Assembly: GCA_013001805.1 (NCBI GenBank)
Contig: JABDLW010000808.1
Coordinates: 1 to 17,289 of the forward strand
Reading direction: 5' to 3'
DNA length: 17,289 nt
DNA from: Saprospiraceae bacterium
GTDB taxonomy: Bacteria > Bacteroidota > Bacteroidia > Chitinophagales > Saprospiraceae
Part shown: positions 12,975 through 17,289 of the stretch, in pieces
How the letters are laid out: the number at the start of each line of letters is the position of its first letter
Position numbering within the stretch: the first letter of the stretch is position 1
The notes under the pieces: generated by a model
Database searches by the model: none
Seen by the model: only the letters and a program-made list of their open reading frames with translations
What the model was told of the DNA's origin: nothing
Translations under genes and position numbers: made by a program

Positions 12975-14390
12975 TTACAGTGTAGTGGGACAAACATATT
13001 CGGAGACGGGAATTTCGGATTCTTTGATTGCATCAAAACCGCCAGTGATGTCCACTACATTATGATATCCCCGGGATTTTAATATGGAACTGGCAATCAT
13101 GGATCGATAGCCGCTGGCACAATGTACATAGAACGGTTCTGTCTTCGGTAATTCGGCCAGTTGGTTATTTAGATTACTCAGTGGCATATTTGCCGCACTC
13201 AGCGCATGTTCGGATAAATATTCTGACTCCTTTCGTACATCAAATATTTGTACCTGCCGCTGCGCATCTTCTACCAGCGGTTGTAATTCCGCCACAGTCA
13301 CTGCGTCTACCGAGTCAATCTCTTTACCCGCTTTCTGCCAGGCTTCCAATCCACCTTTCAAATAACCCAATGTGTGGTCAAATCCAACGCGTGCCAACCG
13401 GGTTACCGCCTCTTCTTCTTTACCCTCGGGCACGACCAGGAGGATAGGTATCATCACATCTTTGACCAGGGCTCCTACCCAGGGAGCAAAGTCACCATCG
13501 AGTCCGATAAAAATCGACCGGGGTACAAAGGCCTTTCTAAACTCCTCTTTAGTTCTGACATCTAGTATCAGTGCCTCCCTAAGTTCGGCTTCCAGTTCAA
13601 AAGCGTCGGGATCGAGCGGTCGTGTGCCTTGACTAATTACCTTGTCAATGGAATCGTAACCTTCCTTATTCATCTTCACATTAAGCGGAAAATACGCCGG
13701 CGGAGGTAATAAACCCTCCGTAACCTCTTTGATGAATTCTTCTTTGGTCATATCCGCTCTCAAAGCATAATTCACCTTCTTTTGATTTCCCAGGGTATCT
13801 ACCGTCTCTTTCATCATGTTTTTTCCACAAGCCGAACCGGCACCATGTGCGGGATAAACAATGACATCATCTGCCAGTGGTATGATTTTCTTCCTCAAGC
13901 TATCAAACAACAAGCCGGCCAGATCTTCCTGGGTCATATGTGCTGCTTTCTGGGCCAAATCCGGTCGACCTACATCACCTAAAAACAAAGTGTCACCTGA
14001 AAAAATCGCATGGTCTTTGCCCTGCTCATCGAGCAGCAAGTAGGTGGTAGACTCCATCGTATGGCCCGGAGTATGTATAGCTTTAATCTGAATCTTCCCC
14101 AACTGAAAAATTTCCCCATCTTTTGCAATATGAGACTCAAACGTTGGATTAGCTTCGGGTCCATAAATTATGGTTGCACCGGTCTTCTCTGCCAGGGTCA
14201 CATGACCACTCACAAAATCAGCATGGAAGTGAGTCTCAAAAATGTATTTAATTTTGGCATTATTTTCGGCTGCCCGTTCGATATAAGTGTCCACTTCCCG
14301 CAGTGGATCGATGATGGCTACTTCACCTTCGCTTTCGATATAGTATGCCCCTTGTGCGAGACAGCCGGTATAAATTTGATCAATTTTCAT
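12975..14390 (-). CDS. Persulfide dioxygenase-rhodanese fusion (MBL fold)
   Basis: A 471-residue fusion. Residues 1-245 are an ETHE1-like metallo-beta-lactamase domain with THFHADF (His54, His56, Asp58), HTPGH at 106-110, SGDTLFLGDVGRPDL at 131-145 and His182. This family uses Fe(II) and O2 to oxidise a thiol persulfide to thiol plus sulfite. The first rhodanese domain (about 255-355) lacks the active cysteine: its loop reads LLVVPEG. The second (about 362-462) has YVHCASGYRS with Cys424, so only it should transfer sulfur. The protein ends VCPTTL, adding another cysteine (Cys467) near the C-terminus. It is cytoplasmic. Neighbours are thioredoxin upstream and two YeeE-type permeases downstream. 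A promoter with TAATTTTG and a CRP/FNR-like site lies just upstream, so it may be induced separately from thioredoxin. Confidence 0.93.
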   Translation of the reverse strand: MKIDQIYTGCLAQGAYYIESEGEVAIIDPLREVDTYIERAAENNAKIKYIFETHFHADFVSGHVTLAEKTGATIIYGPEANPTFESHIAKDGEIFQLGKIQIKAIHTPGHTMESTTYLLLDEQGKDHAIFSGDTLFLGDVGRPDLAQKAAHMTQEDLAGLLFDSLRKKIIPLADDVIVYPAHGAGSACGKNMMKETVDTLGNQKKVNYALRADMTKEEFIKEVTEGLLPPPAYFPLNVKMNKEGYDSIDKVISQGTRPLDPDAFELEAELREALILDVRTKEEFRKAFVPRSIFIGLDGDFAPWVGALVKDVMIPILLVVPEGKEEEAVTRLARVGFDHTLGYLKGGLEAWQKAGKEIDSVDAVTVAELQPLVEDAQRQVQIFDVRKESEYLSEHALSAANMPLSNLNNQLAELPKTEPFYVHCASGYRSMIASSILKSRGYHNVVDITGGFDAIKESEIPVSEYVCPTTL

Positions 14391-14424
14391 TATTAGCTAG
14401 ATTTCAATTATTTATTTACAATGG

Positions 14425-14467
14425 CAAAATTAATAGAAATAAGATGGAGGTCAGTGACATAAATCAC
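14425..14467 (-). promoter_or_regulatory. Promoter of the dioxygenase gene with CRP/FNR-like site
   Basis: On the minus strand TAATTTTG (14432-14425) matches the Bacteroidota -7 consensus TAnnTTTG exactly and predicts a start point near 14418, about 28 nt before the ATG at 14390. A palindrome lies at 14454-14467 (plus strand GTGAC-ATAA-ATCAC). Extended by its flanks it matches the CRP pattern TGTGA-N6-TCACA at 9 of 10 bases, and FNR at 7 of 10. Its centre is about 42 bp upstream of the predicted start, the class II activator position. No good -33 TTTG box is present, which fits activator dependence. Confidence 0.55.
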
Positions 14468-14489
14468 AGAAGAACTCACATCACCAACA

Positions 14490-14804
14490 TTATGAAGTCT
14501 TCGCGGCGTTGAGAATTACATCTTCCAGCTGCTGAGCCGATTGCATGCCCGACTTCTGCCAAATCGCTTTCCCATCTTTATATAAAATAAAGGTAGGAAC
14601 ACTCATTATCCTCAGTTTTTCTGCTATTGCCCGGTTCTTGTCTATATCTATCTTTATTATTCTGCCCTTATCACCAATTCGGCCGGAAACTTCCTTAAGT
14701 ACCGGAGCCATCATCTTACATGGTCCACACCAGGCCGCAGTGAAGTCTACAAGTGTTGGTACACTGCTTCCAACGATTTCCTGAAATGATTGTCTTTTTT
14801 TCAT
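14490..14804 (-). CDS. Thioredoxin
   Basis: A 104-residue single-domain thioredoxin, a cytoplasmic dithiol-disulfide reductase. The active site is AAWCGPCKMM with Cys26 and Cys29, and the cis-proline loop is MSVPTF with Pro70. Length and motif spacing match E. coli TrxA. I chose ATG 14804; an in-frame start at 14867 would add 21 hydrophobic residues that could mimic a membrane anchor. The 14804 start gives the standard length. It lies between SulP and the persulfide dioxygenase in the same direction, where it could reduce persulfides on the rhodanese or recycle thiol acceptors. That role is inferred from context only. Confidence 0.9.
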   Translation of the reverse strand: MKKRQSFQEIVGSSVPTLVDFTAAWCGPCKMMAPVLKEVSGRIGDKGRIIKIDIDKNRAIAEKLRIMSVPTFILYKDGKAIWQKSGMQSAQQLEDVILNAAKTS

Positions 14805-14919
14805 AAATAATATTCTTTTAACGAATAAAAACTTTTCACCCAACCACACCCTCCAGAATAACAACAATACTGATATCTAATATGTTCGTAGGTTCTGGAA
14901 GCCAAAAACCATTGGTAGG

Positions 14920-16653
14920 CTATTTATTTGTTTGCATTGTGTAGTGCTTACGTGGGTCCGGGTTATCTCCAAGATCACCATGGACATGGATATAATCCCA
15001 AACCGATTGATTATCCATAAAAAAGTGATTTTCACCAATCTTTTCGACAATGCCACTTAGCGCCATTGCGTCTCTCACTGGCCCCTTTACTGCGGAAAAA
15101 TAGACCAGAATATTTCGCCGTTTGTACTCTTCAATCATTTCTTCAATCAAATGCAAAGCACTGCTATCAATGTAATTGATACTCTCTGCATCAATCAATA
15201 TAAATTTTAGATTCTCTCCCTTTTTCTGTGCCTGTGCTTCAATTCCTTCCTTAAAATAATTTAAGTTGGCAAAGTACAATTGGGCATCGAAACGAAAAAT
15301 GAGAAGGTCCTCACGTTCTTCCAGATTTTTGAATCGGCTCACATTTCTATACAATGTCGTTCCCGGCACTTTGCCCAGAATAGCCACATGGGGAATAGAA
15401 GTGCGGTAAATCACCATCGAAAGAGATAAAATCACACCGATCAGCACACCCAGTTCAATTCCCAATGTTAATGTGGCAAGAAAGGTAACTACCAGCATAA
15501 CAAAGTCTTCCCGATTAACCCGCCAGAGATACCTGGCCTCCTTAAAATCAATCAAACCTGATACGGCTACGAGAATTACCGACGCCAATATGGCTTGGGG
15601 CAGGGAATAAAATAAATGGGTAAAAAACAATAGAGTAATTATGATAAGTGCCGCACTAATGATCGATGCCAATCCCGATTTGGCTCCCGCCTGGTCGTTT
15701 ACTGCTGTCCGCGAAAATCCACCTGTGACCGTAAAAGATTGGAAAAATGATCCAACGATGTTAGCGAAACCAAGTGCGCGTAATTCCTGATTGGGAATAA
15801 CCTTATAATTCCGATGTTTGGCCTGGATAGCTTTAGCGACAGCAATGCTTTCCATAAAACTGACTAATGCAATGGCCAATGACGTAGGAATCAATTTAAT
15901 GATCAGATCAGCATTCCAAAGCGGCAATTCAAATGCCGGGAAACCGGCTGGTACTTCTCCTAATACGCTGACACCTGCCTGATCGAGATCAAAAAGGAGT
16001 ATACTCATAATGCCAAATAACACTGCCAATAATTGGCCGGGGATACCCTTGTGAATCCTTCTTGATAATAAGATAATAGCTATCCCTCCCAAGCCTATTA
16101 AGAAGGTTGAGAAATGTATATCACCCAATTTTTGGAACAATGCAATCAGGATTTCATGCACGTGATGCGATCGAGGTAGATCAACGCCCAATAAATGCTT
16201 TACCTGACTTAGACCGATCAGGATGGCAGCAGCCGAGGTAAATCCACTGATGACGGGATGCGATAGAAAATTCACCAGGAATCCCAATCTAAATACTCCG
16301 AGTAAAAACTGGATCAATCCCACCATAAGGGCAAGTAGAATAGCCAGTTGCAGATAGGTCTCGGAGCCCGCCTCCGCCAGTACGCTTACGCCGGCGGCGG
16401 TCAGTAATGACACCATTGCCACGGGGCCTACCGCGAGCTGCCGGGATGTACCCAGCAGGGCATAAATGATAATTGGTATAGTGGAAGCATAAAGGCCGTA
16501 GATCGGAGGCACACCGGCAATCATAGCGTAGGCCATACCCTGTGGGATCAACATCACCCCAACGGTAAGTCCGGCACTCAGGTCACCGGGAAACCACTTG
16601 CGATTGTAGCTTCTCAACCAGGAAACCGATGGCACAAGTTGTTCAAGCTTCAT
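14920..16653 (-). CDS. SulP-family anion transporter with STAS domain
   Basis: A 577-residue SulP/SLC26-type transporter. The N-terminal membrane domain (about 20-425) begins with DLSAGLTVGVMLIPQGMAYA and PPIYGLYAS, both typical of the family, and contains NIVGSFFQSFTVTGGFSRTAVN. The C-terminal STAS domain (about 445-550) carries INYIDSSALH with Asp496-Ser497-Ser498. Family members carry sulfate, bicarbonate, nitrate or carboxylates with H+ or Na+. Beside a persulfide dioxygenase that makes sulfite, a sulfate or sulfite role is the natural guess, but bicarbonate is equally common in marine bacteria. It is the first gene of the minus-strand block; 115 bp separates it from thioredoxin. Two 18-bp direct repeats lie about 100-155 bp upstream of its start. 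Confidence 0.93.
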   Translation of the reverse strand: MKLEQLVPSVSWLRSYNRKWFPGDLSAGLTVGVMLIPQGMAYAMIAGVPPIYGLYASTIPIIIYALLGTSRQLAVGPVAMVSLLTAAGVSVLAEAGSETYLQLAILLALMVGLIQFLLGVFRLGFLVNFLSHPVISGFTSAAAILIGLSQVKHLLGVDLPRSHHVHEILIALFQKLGDIHFSTFLIGLGGIAIILLSRRIHKGIPGQLLAVLFGIMSILLFDLDQAGVSVLGEVPAGFPAFELPLWNADLIIKLIPTSLAIALVSFMESIAVAKAIQAKHRNYKVIPNQELRALGFANIVGSFFQSFTVTGGFSRTAVNDQAGAKSGLASIISAALIIITLLFFTHLFYSLPQAILASVILVAVSGLIDFKEARYLWRVNREDFVMLVVTFLATLTLGIELGVLIGVILSLSMVIYRTSIPHVAILGKVPGTTLYRNVSRFKNLEEREDLLIFRFDAQLYFANLNYFKEGIEAQAQKKGENLKFILIDAESINYIDSSALHLIEEMIEEYKRRNILVYFSAVKGPVRDAMALSGIVEKIGENHFFMDNQSVWDYIHVHGDLGDNPDPRKHYTMQTNK

Positions 16654-16749
16654 GCTGCAAAGGAAGATATGATCTATGAAATGAATTCAAACTCTCTGAT
16701 TTTTATGAAGTTACTGCGGACCACCGCTTCTGATTGATGATTCCGGCAG

Positions 16750-16809
16750 GTAAATTCGATCACAAAGATACACAGAGCCAACTTGCCCTACGTAACTTAG
16801 ATCACAAAG
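16750..16809. repeat. Pair of 18-bp direct repeats upstream of SulP
   Basis: GTAAATTCGATCACAAAG (16750-16767) and GTAACTTAGATCACAAAG (16792-16809) match at 16 of 18 bases and are spaced by 42 bp, four helical turns. Read on the minus strand each contains TTTGTGATC, like a CRP half-site. They could be operators for SulP or simply an intergenic repeat. Confidence 0.5.
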
Positions 16810-16901
16810 CAGATAAGATGGATAAGCAACTCGTTTTTGGGCCAGCTTGACGGCACCACCCATCTGGTAGACAACCACTTCACTTTAAGAACACCAGTCA
16901 C

Positions 16902-16965
16902 CCCCAGCGGAGTCGAGGGGCCCGTCACTTAAAAACACCGGGTCTCCCCTAGCGGAGTCGAGGGG
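16902..16965. repeat. Tandem pair of C/G-ended palindromic repeats
   Basis: CCCC-AGCGGAGTCGA-GGGG (16902-16920) recurs as CCCC-TAGCGGAGTCGA-GGGG (16946-16965), with similar A-rich ACACC sequence before each copy, giving a period of about 45 bp. The ends can pair into hairpins. The form is that of a dispersed intergenic element, not a regulatory site of one gene. Confidence 0.6.
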
Positions 16966-17006
16966 CTGTTTTTCTAGTAATAAAAGTTTTCTTTTTGGAG
17001 AAAAGG

Positions 17007-17113
17007 CCTTCGACAAGCATGTCCTGAGAGGAGCCGAAGGGCTCAGGCTGACTTTTCGTTATTGTTAATATTCAGAGGTTTATGAGGATCTGTCATAGGT
17101 AGCCTGTCGAAGG
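17007..17113. repeat. REP-like palindrome cluster
   Basis: CCTTCGACA (17007-17015) and TGTCGAAGG (17105-17113) form a 9-bp inverted pair about 90 bp apart. Inside lies a GAGCC-GAAG-GGCTC hairpin (17031-17044) flanked by CCTGAG and CAGG. This is the typical make-up of REP elements seen in many genomes. The REP-associated transposase is not in the window. Confidence 0.6.
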
Positions 17114-17136
17114 GTAATTCTTAGACGTTCCCAGAG

Positions 17137-17167
17137 GTCCGAAGTCCGAAGTCGGGAGCCGGAAGTC
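17137..17167. repeat. Short 7-nt tandem repeat
   Basis: Units GTCCGAA, GTCCGAA, GTCGGGA, GCCGGAA and a final GTC run head to tail. The first two are identical, the next two each differ at two positions. Such 7-nt arrays are common between genes in some Bacteroidota. Confidence 0.6.
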
Positions 17168-17261
17168 ATCATTAAAATTGCCTTCCTGCGTGTCCCCGTC
17201 GGAAAGCCCAATGATGTGGATCTGGATCTACGCTGTGCGGTTTTTATTTACCGTAAGAGAG

Positions 17262-17281
17262 CCGCGAATCTATATTCGCGG
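17262..17281. other. Perfect 8-bp hairpin at the right edge
   Basis: CCGCGAAT (17262-17269), loop CTAT, ATTCGCGG (17274-17281). No T-run is visible before the window ends, so terminator, REP unit and operator all remain possible. Confidence 0.45.
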
Positions 17282-17289
17282 GCGGATTT

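Larger units (their letters stand above)
16654..17289. other. Gene-free right flank rich in repeats
   Basis: No reading frame in this 636-bp stretch is convincing. It holds an 18-bp direct repeat pair, a 45-bp-period tandem pair of C/G palindromes, a REP-like palindrome cluster, a 7-nt tandem repeat and an 8-bp hairpin, each listed separately. An open frame from 17211 to the right edge exists but shows no protein-family features. Confidence 0.6.

Noticed and set aside
14805..14867. N-terminal extension making the thioredoxin membrane-anchored
   Set aside because: The standard thioredoxin length begins at ATG 14804. The extension is A+T-rich upstream sequence that happens to be open.
16902..16965. 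CRISPR array
   Set aside because: Only two repeat copies with no proper spacer series and no cas genes; the units are palindromic intergenic repeats.
17211..17289. Open frame beginning ATGATG and running off the right edge
   Set aside because: It is only 26 codons, shows no family features and crosses the hairpin at 17262-17281, so I could not support it as a gene.

Overview
The window looks like a chromosomal segment of a member of the Bacteroidota; the order cannot be fixed from this sequence alone. Evidence is the moderate G+C, the near absence of Shine-Dalgarno sequences, one good TAnnTTTG promoter element, the type of gene products, and the 7-nt tandem repeat plus REP-like palindromes at the right end. 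There are 16 protein genes (one partial), no RNA genes, no CRISPR array and no recognisable transposase.

Layout. (1) 1-619: 5' two thirds of a glucokinase gene on the minus strand, running off the left edge. (2) 943-1997: a small helical protein of unknown function and, convergent to it, a carboxymuconolactone decarboxylase/AhpD-like protein. (3) 2114-4478: two divergent CorA-type transporters. The plus-strand copy has the signature GMN changed to GTN. (4) 4558-9473: a stress or envelope block with a small MscS channel, an exported coiled-coil protein, an ECF-type sigma factor with a 69-residue protein translated right behind it, a 229-residue protein of unknown function, and a second membrane protein of the TM-helix/MscS-like type. 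(5) 9618-11789: a cation-chloride cotransporter of the SLC12 type. (6) 11840-16653: a minus-strand sulfur block in transcription order SulP anion transporter, thioredoxin, persulfide dioxygenase-rhodanese fusion, and two YeeE/YedE sulfur permease subunits. (7) 16654-17289: no gene, but direct repeats, REP-like palindromes and a 7-nt tandem repeat.

Main discovery. Three promoter regions in block 4 carry the same two-part element, GTGACCAA, then exactly 14 nt, then GTCTCTA. All 15 fixed bases are identical and each copy reads towards its gene: the exported coiled-coil protein, the 229-residue protein and the TM-helix/MscS-like protein. A weaker copy with the same spacing (12 of 15 bases) sits upstream of the sigma gene. 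The form and spacing fit an ECF sigma promoter. The simplest reading is a self-contained, autoregulated ECF regulon linking mechanosensitive-type channels with two uncharacterised proteins and a small partner protein.

The sulfur block suggests handling of sulfane sulfur: permeases move a sulfur compound, thioredoxin and rhodanese transfer or reduce it, the dioxygenase oxidises persulfide to sulfite, and SulP moves an oxyanion. A CRP/FNR-like palindrome lies about 42 bp upstream of the start point predicted from the TAnnTTTG element in front of the dioxygenase gene. A related palindrome lies between glk and the gene at 943.
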